This document shows, one piece after another, positions 45,106 to 54,384 of a stretch of 64,000 bases of DNA. The notes beneath the pieces are model-generated. The model saw only the letters and a list, made by a program, of their open reading frames with translations. It searched no databases and was not told the DNA's origin. Position numbers and translations under genes: made by a program. Numbering within the stretch: position 1 is the first letter of the stretch; each line of letters starts with the position of its first letter. Source of the DNA: Rhizobium mongolense subsp. loessense (GTDB lineage: Bacteria > Pseudomonadota > Alphaproteobacteria > Rhizobiales > Rhizobiaceae); contig NZ_FMTM01000001.1 of the NCBI RefSeq assembly GCF_900099775.1, positions 558,001 through 622,000 on the forward strand, in the 5' to 3' direction.

Positions 45106-45134
45106 ATAAAAAAAGCCCCGATGCCGGGGCCTTT
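45106..45134 (-). terminator. rho-independent terminator of the F0 operon
   Basis: On the minus strand AGGCCCCGGCATCGGGGCTTTTTTT gives a GC stem, a short loop and a long T-tract, 23 bp after the atpF stop. It is a standard terminator for the whole operon. Confidence 0.92.
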
Positions 45135-45156
45135 CCAGATCTACTTCAAAGAACGC

Positions 45157-45642
45157 TCAGTTCAAGCGCGTCTTCACTTCGCCGACGGCACCCTTGAAGA
45201 GGTCGGCCTGGACCTTGCCGTCGGCCTTCGTGGCGAGAACCGTTTCGGCCGCGCTGATCGCCAGATCGACGGCAGCCGAACGGACGGCTTTCATCGCATC
45301 GGCTTCCGCCTGCTTGATCTTCTGTTCCGAAAGGGCCGTGCGGTTGGCGACGAACTCTTCCGTCTTCTTCTTCGCCTCGACAGTCAGCATCTCGGCTTCG
45401 CGCTCGGCAGCGGCGACGATATGCGCAGCATCCGCTTCCGCTTCCTTGCGCTTGCGCTGGTATTCGGCCAGCAGATGCTGAGCCTCTTCGCGCAGACGCT
45501 TGGCTTCGGCCAGCTCGTTGCGGATCTGGTCGGCGCGGTCGTCGAGCGACTTTGCCATCATGCCCGGAACCTTCAGATAGACGACGAGGGCGAGGAACAG
45601 GACGAGGCCGACGAAAGCGAAGAAAGTTGCATCAAATTCCAT
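45157..45642 (-). CDS. atpF: F0F1 ATP synthase subunit b
   Basis: A 161-residue peripheral-stalk subunit. One N-terminal membrane helix (FFAFVGLVLFLALVVYL) is followed by a long charged helix with RKRKEAEADAAHIVAAAERE, which dimerises and reaches F1. It is the last gene of the operon atpI-B-E-F'-F, 3 bp after b'. Having two different b-type chains is normal for this lineage. Confidence 0.95.
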   Translation of the reverse strand: MEFDATFFAFVGLVLFLALVVYLKVPGMMAKSLDDRADQIRNELAEAKRLREEAQHLLAEYQRKRKEAEADAAHIVAAAEREAEMLTVEAKKKTEEFVANRTALSEQKIKQAEADAMKAVRSAAVDLAISAAETVLATKADGKVQADLFKGAVGEVKTRLN

Positions 45643-45645
45643 CGA

Positions 45646-46287
45646 TCAAGCCTCCTTCTTAGCGGCTGCGACAGCAGCGGCAACGTCGGTCTTGGTGGTT
45701 GTGCCGCCGATCAGCTGTTCGATAACGGCAGCGGCCGTTTCCTCGGCAATCGTGCCGACGTCTGCAAATGCCTTCGCCTTGATGTCGGCGATGCGGCCCT
45801 CGGCAGCTTTCAGCTTCTCGGAGAGGCTGGCTTCGACGGCGCGACGATCTTCTTCGGCCTTGGCCTTGGCGGCGTCGCGCGCGGCAGTGCCGATCGAGTT
45901 CGACTTGGCGCGGGCCGCAGCGAGTTCAGCTTCATAGGCTGCAACGTCCGCATCGGCCTCCGCCTTCAGGCGGCTTGCCTCGTCGAGATCCTGCGAGATG
46001 CGCTTATGGCGCTGCTCGAGGATACCGCCGATGCGCGGCGTAATGACCTTTTGCATGAGCAAGAAGAAAACGGCGAAGGTGATCGCCAGCCACAGAAGCT
46101 GGGATGCGTAAGTCGACGAATCGAAAGGCGGGAAAACACCGCCGCCATGCTCGCCGCCGGGAACGCCGGTCTCGGTATGGACCTCGCCGGGCGCCGGAGC
46201 GGCATGCGGGTCCGTGGCGGGCGCTGCACCCGGTTCTGCCGTTCCCGCCGGAGCTTCTTGAGCATAGGCCGGGGTCACAAAAAACAT
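45646..46287 (-). CDS. atpF': F0F1 ATP synthase subunit b'
   Basis: A 213-residue second stalk subunit (also named atpG in some genomes). It has an Ala/Pro/Gly-rich N-terminal extension of about 60 residues, then a membrane helix [19 protein letters not shown] and a long helix rich in Ala, Glu and Lys. ATG 46287 has GGAGGTGAGC upstream; the GTG two codons earlier is inside that site. The chain differs clearly from atpF, so they form a heterodimer. Confidence 0.93.
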   Translation of the reverse strand: MFFVTPAYAQEAPAGTAEPGAAPATDPHAAPAPGEVHTETGVPGGEHGGGVFPPFDSSTYASQLLWLAITFAVFFLLMQKVITPRIGGILEQRHKRISQDLDEASRLKAEADADVAAYEAELAAARAKSNSIGTAARDAAKAKAEEDRRAVEASLSEKLKAAEGRIADIKAKAFADVGTIAEETAAAVIEQLIGGTTTKTDVAAAVAAAKKEA

Positions 46288-46365
46288 GCTCACCTCCAGG
46301 TGTACTGCAAATACGAAGGATCACGGCTTGCTGGTCGCAGGCCGTGATCCCTCAATCCACCGAAA

Positions 46366-46593
46366 TTAGACGGCGAAGAGCAGAAGGAGAGCGACGAGCA
46401 GCGAGAAGATGCCCAGAGCTTCCGTAACGGCGAAGCCGAAAACCAGACGGCCGAACTGGCTGTCAGCAGCAGACGGGTTGCGCAGCGCGCCGGCGAGGTA
46501 GTTGCCGAAGATGTTGCCCAGGCCGAGAGCCGTACCGGCCATACCAAAGCAAGCCAGACCTGCACCGATGAACTTTGCTGCTTCCGCTTCCAT
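46366..46593 (-). CDS. atpE: F0F1 ATP synthase subunit c
   Basis: The proton-carrying ring subunit: 75 residues, two helices joined by the polar loop RNPSAADSQ. The proton-binding acid is Glu58 in [10 protein letters not shown]. The first helix has the Gly/Ala-rich face [16 protein letters not shown]. The sequence is typical of alphaproteobacteria. The gap to atpB is about 70 bp, the largest in the operon, as is common where translation of c must be high. Confidence 0.96.
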   Translation of the reverse strand: MEAEAAKFIGAGLACFGMAGTALGLGNIFGNYLAGALRNPSAADSQFGRLVFGFAVTEALGIFSLLVALLLLFAV

Positions 46594-46661
46594 GTTGAAC
46601 TCCTTTGAAATGGTTGTTGCGGCGAATTGACTGACGCCCTTTGACGTCAATGTCGGTATCC

Positions 46662-47414
46662 TTAGTGGCCACCCGGGTGAACTGCGTCGTTGAGGTACAT
46701 GCAAGTCAGCACCGCAAAGACGTAAGCCTGGAGGAAGGCGACGAGGAACTCGAGACCGGTCAGGGCGACCGTCATGATGAGGGGAAGAATGGCACCGCCG
46801 ACACCGACTGCACCGAGGGCTCCAAGCGAGGCGACGAAGCCTGCGAACACCTTCAGCGTGATGTGACCGGCGAGCATATTGGCGAAAAGACGAACAGAAA
46901 GTGAAATGGGGCGGGACAGGAAGGAGATGATTTCGATCGCCACCACCAGCGGCAGAAGAATGCCTGGCACGCCCGAGGGCACGAAGACGTTCAGGAAATG
47001 GAAGCCGTGCTTATAGAAGCCGTAGACGAGAACCGTGCCGATGACGAGCAGCGCCAAGGCGAAGGTGACGATGATCTGGCTCGTCACCGTGAAGAAATAC
47101 GGGAACATGCCAAGCAGGTTGGCCGTCAGCACGAACATGAAGAGCGAAAAGACCAGCGGGAAGAACTTCATCCCCTTGGTTCCTGCGCCTTCCTTCAGCA
47201 TTCCGGCGATGAATTCGTAAGTTATTTCCGCGACCGACTGCGAGCGGCCGGGAACGATCGCGCGGTTTGACGTCGAGAAATAGAGGAAGCCTGCGGCGAC
47301 TGCAGCGGATGCCGCCATGAAGAGAGAAGCGTTGGTAAAGGAGAAATCAATTCCGCCGATTTCGATCGGTACAATCTTCTGGATCAGGAACTGATGGGTC
47401 GGATCGTTAGACAC
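46662..47414 (-). CDS. atpB: F0F1 ATP synthase subunit a
   Basis: The proton-channel subunit: 250 residues, five to six membrane helices. The essential arginine lies in [15 protein letters not shown], and the last helices contain the conserved [16 protein letters not shown]. It follows atpI with about 70 bp between and precedes atpE on the same transcript. Confidence 0.96.
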   Translation of the reverse strand: MSNDPTHQFLIQKIVPIEIGGIDFSFTNASLFMAASAAVAAGFLYFSTSNRAIVPGRSQSVAEITYEFIAGMLKEGAGTKGMKFFPLVFSLFMFVLTANLLGMFPYFFTVTSQIIVTFALALLVIGTVLVYGFYKHGFHFLNVFVPSGVPGILLPLVVAIEIISFLSRPISLSVRLFANMLAGHITLKVFAGFVASLGALGAVGVGGAILPLIMTVALTGLEFLVAFLQAYVFAVLTCMYLNDAVHPGGH

Positions 47415-47484
47415 CGCTTGTTCTCTCTTCTTTGGCCCGCGAACGCGGGATCATCACACTGGACAAAACGCCAGGCGCCCTGCC

Positions 47485-47829
47485 CTATTTCTTGCCGTTT
47501 TCGGCCTCTCCAGGCTCCGGTTTTGCAACCTTTCCCGCAGCACGAAGAACGTTCAAAACACCGGCACAGAATCCGAGAAGCAGAAGAACAATCAACCCCC
47601 AAGGCGCCGTGCCGACAAAACGGTCCAAAAGATAGCCAAGAAGGGCACCGACGACGATAGCGGAAATGAACTCGCTCGAAAGCTTCATCGCCTCAGCATA
47701 GCCTTTGCGGCTTACCTCGGCGCGGGCTTCGTTCGCCTCGTCCTCTCCCGCATCTATGCGCTTGGCTTTGAGCTTCGCTCCCAGCTGCGCACGGCGCTTT
47801 TCAAGACTTTCCTCGCGGTCATCCGCCAT
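47485..47829 (-). CDS. atpI: ATP synthase protein I
   Basis: A 114-residue assembly factor for the c-ring. The first half is charged (SLEKRRAQLGAKLKAKRID); then two membrane helices (FISAIVVGALLGYLLDRFVG and PWGLIVLLLLGFCAGVLNVL) are joined by a short loop. It is first in the operon. A canonical promoter lies about 105-133 bp upstream. Confidence 0.9.
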   Translation of the reverse strand: MADDREESLEKRRAQLGAKLKAKRIDAGEDEANEARAEVSRKGYAEAMKLSSEFISAIVVGALLGYLLDRFVGTAPWGLIVLLLLGFCAGVLNVLRAAGKVAKPEPGEAENGKK

Positions 47830-47933
47830 GGCTTCCTCCTCGTCTTCCGCTGTCCGCGATCCCCGCTACCCCGGTTTTCAGGACAACGGACACAAGGTGT
47901 GAAAACCTTTCGGCCCGTTCTGAAGTCGCGCGC

Positions 47934-47962
47934 AACATAGTTTTAGGGGAAACCATAGTCAA
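47934..47962 (-). promoter_or_regulatory. sigma-70-type promoter of the atp operon
   Basis: On the minus strand TTGACT (47962-47957), a 17-bp spacer and TATGTT (47939-47934) are close to the housekeeping consensus. It points into atpI, leaving a 5' leader of about 100 bases. Confidence 0.65.
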
Positions 47963-48111
47963 GGCGTAGAGAGCTTATGTCCAGCCATAAAATTATCGTT
48001 CCGAATCAATGATTTGATCCGAATTTCCCACCGCCTTGAAAATTCGAGCGAAAGAATCCGCTTTCGAAGCCGTTGATCGGCGGGGAAATCCGCTGCCGGA
48101 TCGGCTTTTCC

Positions 48112-49341
48112 TCAGCTCCAGCCGCCGCCATAGGTGCGGTAGAAGACGTGCAGGCCGATGCGACCGACCTTTTCCATGGTCCTTGCCCAATTCGGCCGGA
48201 CATAGACGGCATGATAATGCGTAGCGGAGCCGACTTGCGGAAGCCAGATCTTGCCGGCCGTAACCGCCATGGCGACGTCGCGGGCAACGCGCCAGTGATT
48301 TTCGGAGTTCACGCGATCGCGGATGTTGTCGCAGGCAAAGGAAAACTGGCAGCGGTTCCGCCAGTCTTCGTTCTGGTAGACGACGCCGCAGATGGTTTTC
48401 GGATAGGCGGGGTTCCTCACGCGGTTGAGGATGACCTGCGCGACTGCTGCCTGCCCCTTTACCGATTCACCTCGAGCTTCGAAATAGATGCCGGATGCAA
48501 GGCACTGCTGCTCGCGTGCCGAAAACACGCTGGCAGGCAGGATGCTCGCCGCCCATGCGTGATCGCCCGCGCCGATCTGTGGAACGAAGCGGCCGTCATT
48601 TGTCTGATCGGCGAGGATGGAGTCGAAGGGTGATTGACGCGCGTAGTCCGGGGCTGCCGGCGCATAGGCGGTCGCCAGCACGTCGGCCTTGTTGCTTGTG
48701 ACGAGGCCTGCAAGCATCGCCGGAACGCCGGGCTCCGGCATGACCGGCTGCTTCCTGTAGAAACTGGTGGCGATCTCGATTTCCTTGCCCATGATCTTCG
48801 GCTTGACGAAGGCGGACTTGTCCTTGATGTCGAAGCTCGGCTGGAAAAGGAGCTGCGTGCGCTGGAGAATGGAGCCGGCGGAGAAATCCTTCGGCGGCTG
48901 CATCTTCTCGACGGCGACGATGCGGCCTTTCTTCGTTCCGCGGTTGACGCGTTCTTCGTCCGGCGTTTCCTCGTGGCCCTTGCCTTTCGCGACGAAGGCA
49001 ACCTTGCGGCCATCCGGAAGAACCATGCCCGCGCCGGCCGCGATCGTTCCCGTCACGATTGGATCCGCGAAAGCGAGTTCGGCCTGATGAATGGAGCCTG
49101 CCGGGGAATTTGTCATCACCATGCGCCAGTTGTCGCGGCTTTGATCAAGCCCGGCGAGCATGGCGGCGAGATCGGCATGCGATGTGATTGTGGGGAATGC
49201 GAGCCACCCGCAAACGCCGAAGATGGCGGGTGAAATCCAGCTCTGAGGGAGAAAACGCAGCTTGCTGCGGACAACGCGATTTCGACGCAACGCCAGACTC
49301 CGGACACGGGACGCTTCAACAGTCAGACGAAAATCACCCAT
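48112..49341 (-). CDS. cell wall hydrolase, SleB type
   Basis: A 409-residue protein. A basic N-terminus and a hydrophobic segment (SWISPAIFGVCGWLAF, about residues 34-50) act as a signal anchor. A long, poorly conserved middle follows. The C-terminal Hydrolase_2 domain, after about residue 270, opens with QQCLASGIYFEARGES, where the Glu is the presumed catalytic residue, and ends with SATHYHAVYVRPNWA and FYRTYGGGW. It probably cleaves peptidoglycan during growth or division. A palindrome TTAACC-N9-GGTTAA overlaps the start. Confidence 0.85.
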   Translation of the reverse strand: MGDFRLTVEASRVRSLALRRNRVVRSKLRFLPQSWISPAIFGVCGWLAFPTITSHADLAAMLAGLDQSRDNWRMVMTNSPAGSIHQAELAFADPIVTGTIAAGAGMVLPDGRKVAFVAKGKGHEETPDEERVNRGTKKGRIVAVEKMQPPKDFSAGSILQRTQLLFQPSFDIKDKSAFVKPKIMGKEIEIATSFYRKQPVMPEPGVPAMLAGLVTSNKADVLATAYAPAAPDYARQSPFDSILADQTNDGRFVPQIGAGDHAWAASILPASVFSAREQQCLASGIYFEARGESVKGQAAVAQVILNRVRNPAYPKTICGVVYQNEDWRNRCQFSFACDNIRDRVNSENHWRVARDVAMAVTAGKIWLPQVGSATHYHAVYVRPNWARTMEKVGRIGLHVFYRTYGGGWS

Positions 49342-49362
49342 TAACCTTGATGCTTGGTTAAT
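49340..49362. promoter_or_regulatory. palindrome at the start of the SleB-type gene
   Basis: ATTAACC-N9-GGTTAAT is a perfect 7-bp inverted repeat whose left arm overlaps the first ATG of the cell wall hydrolase. TTAACC half-sites are CtrA-like; the spacing differs from the standard TTAA-N7-TTAA. It could be an operator or mean that the true start is further inside. Confidence 0.4.
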
Positions 49363-49399
49363 GCGGTGTTCCAGAATTCATCCCTGAGCGGTTTTTCGT

Positions 49400-49420
49400 C
49401 TTCTCCCCGGCGGGGAGAAG
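49400..49420. repeat. short perfect palindrome CTTCTCCCCG
   Basis: CTTCTCCCCG / CGGGGAGAAG with a single central base, in the gap between kup and the SleB-type gene. This exact arm is frequent in rhizobial intergenic repeats. It could also stop kup transcription, but no T-tract follows on the minus strand. Confidence 0.5.
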
Positions 49421-49435
49421 AGTAGGGAAAGCGTG

Positions 49436-51334
49436 TCAGATGATGACGTGCGAGCCGAGTTCGACTACGCGGTTCGCCGGAAGGCGGAAGTAGTCGGAGG
49501 GGTTTGCTGCCGCGTTGGCGAGCGCGATATAGAGCCGGTCCTGCCAGTAAGGCATTCCGGATTTCGCATCCGGCACCAGCTTGCGCCGGCCGAGATAGAA
49601 GGAGGTCGTCATGATGTCGAACTTCAGCCCGGTCTTTCTGAGTGCTGCAAGCGCCTGGGAGACGTTCTGCGTTTCCATGAAGCCGAAGAGCAGTTCGACA
49701 CGCGAGAAGCGCTCGGAAACCTGCTCGACCTTGTAGCGTTCAGAGTTCGCAACGCGCGGCTTGTTGACCGTGCGGATCGTCAAAATGACGTTGCGGTCAT
49801 GCAGGACGTGGTTGTGCTTTAGATTGTGAAGCAGGGCTGCGGGCGCCGATTCCGGATCGCTGGTGAGGAAAATCGCAGTGCCCGGCACGTGGGCAGGCGA
49901 GTGGTCGCTTTTGCGCTCGATGGAACTGACAAAGGAAGGCAGCGGAATATCCGTGTGGCGGGTCTTTTCCATGAGGAGCGCCGTGCCGCGGCGCCAGGTC
50001 CACATGACAACAATGAAGGCGGTGGCGATGAGGATTGGAATATAGCCGCCGTCGTGGATTTTGAGCAGGTTGGCTCCGAGGAAAATCAGTTCCAGCACAA
50101 GCAGCGGTAACAAAACGATCGTTGCGATCGAAACCGACCAGTTCCAGCGCGTCCGTACGAATTCGAAGGTCATGATTGTGGTGACGACCATCGCGCCGGT
50201 GACCGAGATGCCGTAAGCCGTTGCAAGAGCTTCCGACGTCTGGAACGTGATCACCAGGAACATGACGCCCAGGAAGAGCACAGTGTTGACGGTCGGCAGG
50301 AAAATCTGCCCGGTATTGGTCTCCGATGTGAAGAGGATCTCCATGCGCGGCAGGAAACCGAGGTTGATCCCCTGGCGCACGAGCGAAAAGGCGCCGGTGA
50401 TGACCGCCTGGCTGGCGATGATCGTTGCAGCCGTCGCCAGTATGACGGCGAAAGGCAGCGCCCACTTCGGGAACATGAGATAGAAGGGGTCGGACATCGC
50501 CTCCGGATTGCCGAGGACGAGTGCGCCCTGGCCGAGATAGTTCAGCGCGAGCGCAGGGAAGACCAGCGCAAACCAGGCCCACTGAATCGGGCGGCGACCA
50601 AAATGGCCAAGGTCGGCGTAAAGCGCTTCGGCGCCGGTAACCGTCAGGAAGACCGCACCCAGAACAACGATGCCGAAGAATCCCTCGTCGAGTAGGAAGC
50701 TGACGGCATAATACGGATTGAAGGCTGCCAAGATCCCGTAGTCGTCGGAGATATGCGAAATGCCGGCAATCGCCATGACGATGAACCAGAGCGCGGTGAT
50801 CGGTCCGAAAAAACGGGCCATGACGCCGGTGCCGTGCGATTGGAAAACGAATAGTACGACAAGAATGGCCGCCGAAATCGGCACGATATAGGCCGACAGG
50901 CTCGGGGCCATCAGCTTAACGCCTTCCACGGCAGACAGCACTGACAACGCCGGCGTAATCATCGCGTCGCCTAAAAACAGTGCCGCACCCGCCATGCCGA
51001 GTGTAAGCAGCAATGCGGTGTGTCCGTTCGCCGTCTTCATCAACAGGGCAAGCAGGGAGAGTGTTCCACCCTCGCCTTCGTTATCGGCGCGCAGCAGCAG
51101 CAGGACATATTTGAGGGTGACGATGATCGTCAGTGCCCAGAGCATCAGCGAGATAAGGCTGATGATCTCGAAGCGGGTGATCCCATCGTGCGCGACCGGC
51201 TTCAGCGCTTCGCGGAATGCGTAGAGCGGGCTGGTACCGATATCTCCATAGACGACGCCGACGGAGCCGAGCGTAAGATAGAAGAGTTTGCGCGGCGTCA
51301 CGTGGCGATCGTGTGAATGGCTTTCGTCGGACAT
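49436..51334 (-). CDS. kup: KUP-family potassium uptake protein
   Basis: A 632-residue potassium/proton symporter. About twelve membrane helices occupy residues 20-450, starting with [21 protein letters not shown], the family signature. The hydrophilic C-terminal half-domain (about 460-632) includes [21 protein letters not shown] and [17 protein letters not shown] text. Its ribosome site TAAGGAG includes the stop codon of corA, so corA and kup are coupled. Rhizobia often have more than one kup. Confidence 0.94.
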   Translation of the reverse strand: MSDESHSHDRHVTPRKLFYLTLGSVGVVYGDIGTSPLYAFREALKPVAHDGITRFEIISLISLMLWALTIIVTLKYVLLLLRADNEGEGGTLSLLALLMKTANGHTALLLTLGMAGAALFLGDAMITPALSVLSAVEGVKLMAPSLSAYIVPISAAILVVLFVFQSHGTGVMARFFGPITALWFIVMAIAGISHISDDYGILAAFNPYYAVSFLLDEGFFGIVVLGAVFLTVTGAEALYADLGHFGRRPIQWAWFALVFPALALNYLGQGALVLGNPEAMSDPFYLMFPKWALPFAVILATAATIIASQAVITGAFSLVRQGINLGFLPRMEILFTSETNTGQIFLPTVNTVLFLGVMFLVITFQTSEALATAYGISVTGAMVVTTIMTFEFVRTRWNWSVSIATIVLLPLLVLELIFLGANLLKIHDGGYIPILIATAFIVVMWTWRRGTALLMEKTRHTDIPLPSFVSSIERKSDHSPAHVPGTAIFLTSDPESAPAALLHNLKHNHVLHDRNVILTIRTVNKPRVANSERYKVEQVSERFSRVELLFGFMETQNVSQALAALRKTGLKFDIMTTSFYLGRRKLVPDAKSGMPYWQDRLYIALANAAANPSDYFRLPANRVVELGSHVII

Positions 51335-51352
51335 AAAGTGACAACAGGCTCC

Positions 51353-52330
51353 TTAGAGCCAGCCTTTCCATCGGAAAAAGAAGAACGGAATGATGGCGGA
51401 CATCACCATCAGGCCCAGCGAAGAGGGATAACCCGCGACCCAGTGCAGTTCCGGCATGAATTCGAAATTCATGCCGTAAATGGATGCGACAAGGGTGGGC
51501 GGCAAGAAGACGACGGATGCGATCGAGAAGATCTTGATGATCGAGTTCTGCTCGATGTTGATGAGGCCGAGCGAGGCGTCGAGAAGGAAGGTGATGTTTC
51601 CGGCGATATAGGACGCATGCTCCGTCAGCGACTGGATATCGCGCGAGACGGTGCGCGACAGTTCCTTCGTCGCCTGGTCCTTCTGAACTGCGGGGATGGT
51701 GTAAAAGAAGGTCATGAGGCGTGAGAGCGAGGCGAGGCTCTCGCGCACCTTGCTGACAAGGCGGTGGTGGCCGGCGATATCGCGAAGCTTCTCCTCGAGA
51801 TAGTTCGAAGGCTTGCGAACCTTTCTGGCGCGGTCGCCGAAAACGTGCGTCGAAAGGATATCGATGCGGGCGACCGAAAGTTCGAGAATTTCCGCAGTCC
51901 TGTCGGCGATCGTCTCGAGCAACTTGGCAAGGAGAGCGGCACCGCTGCGCCACTCTTCCGGCACGCGATGAAGGGCGGCGATGAACAGGGCAAAGGATTT
52001 CGGATGAGCGTAGCGGATGGTGATCAACCGGTTCCCAACGAGAATGAAGGCAACATCCGTTAGCGTCGGGGCCTCTGTCTCAGCTTTCCAGACCAGCGAA
52101 GCCGTCATGTAGACCGCATTATTCTCGGTATAGAGGCGTGCGGACGGCTCGATATCCTTCAAATCGTCGCGGGTCGGAACCTCGATGCCGACGATCTTTT
52201 CGACGTAGAGTTCCTCCTCACGGGTTGGCTCAAGCATATCGATCCATACCACATCGTCCGGAAACTCCGCGGCGTGCGATAGGTCACGGATTTCGACCGA
52301 CTTGCAATTTGAACAATAAGCAGTGATCAC
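51353..52330 (-). CDS. corA: CorA magnesium/cobalt transporter
   Basis: A 325-residue channel. A large cytoplasmic domain precedes two C-terminal helices; the pore motif is IYGMNFEFMPEL (GMN plus MPEL), the classical CorA form, and the C-terminus is basic (FFRWKGWL). The start is GTG at 52330, with GGAG about ten bases upstream. kup follows after 18 bp. The paralogue at 3401-4396 is ZntB-like. Confidence 0.94.
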   Translation of the reverse strand: MITAYCSNCKSVEIRDLSHAAEFPDDVVWIDMLEPTREEELYVEKIVGIEVPTRDDLKDIEPSARLYTENNAVYMTASLVWKAETEAPTLTDVAFILVGNRLITIRYAHPKSFALFIAALHRVPEEWRSGAALLAKLLETIADRTAEILELSVARIDILSTHVFGDRARKVRKPSNYLEEKLRDIAGHHRLVSKVRESLASLSRLMTFFYTIPAVQKDQATKELSRTVSRDIQSLTEHASYIAGNITFLLDASLGLINIEQNSIIKIFSIASVVFLPPTLVASIYGMNFEFMPELHWVAGYPSSLGLMVMSAIIPFFFFRWKGWL

Positions 52331-52425
52331 CGGGCGTTGCTCCAGCCGCCGGCACGTCCTGCAATGCCTGCGCTTTTCATCGAGAGCCTTTCACTGGAAT
52401 GGCAGCCGTCACGGCGCCGTACAGG

Positions 52426-52563
52426 CTAATAGTCTTCGATCTTACCGGACGCGGAATAAGGTTCATACAACTCCAGCTGCATCCGGTCAGACCCCGGCCA
52501 TGCATTCTGCTCAACCGCATCGCAGTCCACCAATCCTTCGATCGACAAGATAACTCCGAACAT
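52426..52563 (-). CDS. 45-residue acidic ORF upstream of corA, hypothetical
   Basis: A hand-translated frame reads MFGVILSIEGLVDCDAVEQ then WPGSDRMQLELYEPYSASG and ends KIEDY. Composition (acidic, balanced, no low complexity) is protein-like, and it is on the corA strand about 95 bp upstream. No ribosome site is convincing, so it may be a leader peptide or the tail of a decayed gene. The flanking approximately 410 bp show nothing else. Confidence 0.3.
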   Translation of the reverse strand: MFGVILSIEGLVDCDAVEQNAWPGSDRMQLELYEPYSASGKIEDY

Positions 52564-52741
52564 GCAGGCTGGCCGAAACTTTTCAAGCAAGGGCGGCCAT
52601 CATCGAGCATCCGCAGAAACCGCCATCATGGCGACGGCGGGCCATATGACGGAAAGCTGTGAAATAATCAAGTCATCTTAGGTGAACTGGGCAATATCAC
52701 CACATTTCCCCCACAATTTGGGGCATGCGGCGCGCCGAAAC

Positions 52742-53899
52742 CTATTCGAAAATGATCGCCGGCGCCTGGCGCTGCGGCTGGCCGCCGAGTTGTTCCCAGA
52801 CCTTCGACGCGATGTCGCGATAGATGCCCGCAACGATGCCGTTCGGTTCGGAGGCGACAAGCGGCGTGCCGGCATCCGAGGTTTCACGAATACTCACCGT
52901 GAGCGGAACCTCGCCGAGGAAGGTCACGCCAATGCGCTCGGCCTCCCTGCGCGCGCCGCCATGACCGAAGATGTCGTAGCGGGTGCCAGTATCGGGCGCG
53001 ATGAAATAGCTCATGTTCTCGACGATACCGAGAACCGGTACCTCCACCTTGCGGAACATATTGAGCCCCTTACGGGCATCGATCAATGCAAGGTCCTGCG
53101 GCGTGGAGACGATGACGGCGCCGGCGAGCGGCACCTGCTGGGCCATCGTCAGCTGTGCATCGCCGGTACCGGGCGGCATGTCGACGACAAGCACGTCCAG
53201 TTCGCCCCAGGCGACTTCGCGCAGCATTTGCAGCAGCGCCGATTGCACCATCGGGCCGCGCCAAATCATCGCAGTTTCCTCATCGACGAGGAAGCCCATC
53301 GACATGACCTTGAGGCCGTAGTTCTCCATCGGATTAATGATGCGGCCGTCGATCTGCGTCGGCCGGCCGGAAATCTTCAAAAGGCGCGGCATGGAGGGAC
53401 CGTAGATGTCGGCGTCGAGAATGCCGACACGCAGACCGTTCGCCTGCAGGCCGAGCGCGAGATTGACGGCCGTCGTCGACTTGCCGACGCCACCCTTGCC
53501 GGAGGCGACCGCGATGATCGACTTGATGCCGGGAACGCCGATCTTGCCGGCGCGCGGCGGCTGTTGCTGTGGCGCGTGGGCATGGCCTTCGTGGCCGTGC
53601 ACGGCATGGGCAGCAGGACGGGCGGCAGGCGCGGAGGCAGAGGTCGCCTTCTTGTCGGCGGTCAGCGCCACGAGCGCACCCTTGACGCCGGGCAGTTCCT
53701 TGATGACGCGTTCGGCCGCGAGACGCAGCGGCTCAAGCTCCTTGGCGCGCTCGGCCGGAACGGTGATCGAGAAATAGACCTTGCCGTCTGAAATGAAGAC
53801 ATCGGAAACCATGCCGAGCTCGACGATATTATGTTCGAGATCGGGACCGCGCACGGTCTTCAGCGTTTCGAGAACTTGTTCCTTGGTGACGTCCGTCAT
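52742..53899 (-). CDS. mrp: Fe-S cluster carrier protein, Mrp/ApbC (NBP35) family
   Basis: A 385-residue ATPase that carries 4Fe-4S clusters to apo-proteins. An N-terminal DUF59 (MIP18-like) domain (VLETLKTVRGPDLEHNIVELG) is followed by a linker with many histidines (AHAVHGHEGHAHAP, about 118-131). The P-loop is VASGKGGVGKST with the deviant Walker A of the family, and the switch is DMPPGTGDAQLT. The CxxC seen in many homologues is not present in the usual place. GAGGGTGG precedes ATG 53899. Confidence 0.9.
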   Translation of the reverse strand: MTDVTKEQVLETLKTVRGPDLEHNIVELGMVSDVFISDGKVYFSITVPAERAKELEPLRLAAERVIKELPGVKGALVALTADKKATSASAPAARPAAHAVHGHEGHAHAPQQQPPRAGKIGVPGIKSIIAVASGKGGVGKSTTAVNLALGLQANGLRVGILDADIYGPSMPRLLKISGRPTQIDGRIINPMENYGLKVMSMGFLVDEETAMIWRGPMVQSALLQMLREVAWGELDVLVVDMPPGTGDAQLTMAQQVPLAGAVIVSTPQDLALIDARKGLNMFRKVEVPVLGIVENMSYFIAPDTGTRYDIFGHGGARREAERIGVTFLGEVPLTVSIRETSDAGTPLVASEPNGIVAGIYRDIASKVWEQLGGQPQRQAPAIIFE

Positions 53900-54384
53900 T
53901 CCACCCTCACGCATCGTCTTTGAAGAGACGTAGATAGTGGAGGGCTGCGGCTTCGCCAAACAAAATCCGCATCAAGGGCAACGGAAATCGCGCTCTATCG
54001 AAATCCGTTGCGGCCATCTGGTCCGCCGGGCTTTCGCCCCGATGGCCGCAACGGTCTGCCCGATACCCGGCGCAATGCAGGTCGAAGTAGAACAATGTCC
54101 GGAAATGACCAGAGGAAAAATCACCCCAGACCACGGGGTTGGAGCGACATCACGGGAAAGCCGTTACAAAAAGGCAACAACCGCCGCCGGCACGGATGCG
54201 GGAGACATGCATCAACGCTGCCGACGGCGGGTTGCCGATGGCGCCGTTCTTTTTTGGCGCTCTTCCAAAGTCCCCTCTGGACCTCTGCGGAATGAGAAGC
54301 AAGGCTCGTGCCAGATGATGATCGGCAAGCACTTCATATGCCGCTTGGCATGGATCGCACCCGGCTGTATGGCGTGATCGGTCA
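53900..54384. other. 485-bp intergenic region between mrp and Rsm22
   Basis: Divergent genes leave from both ends, so promoters are expected. Several open frames are short and lack ribosome sites or recognisable products. An imperfect stem GCGCC/GGCGC with a 10-base T-rich loop lies at about 54240-54262. Nothing else identified. Confidence 0.4.

Noticed and set aside
49400..49420. Terminator of kup
   Set aside because: The palindrome is strong, but the minus strand shows no T-tract after it; kept as a repeat instead.
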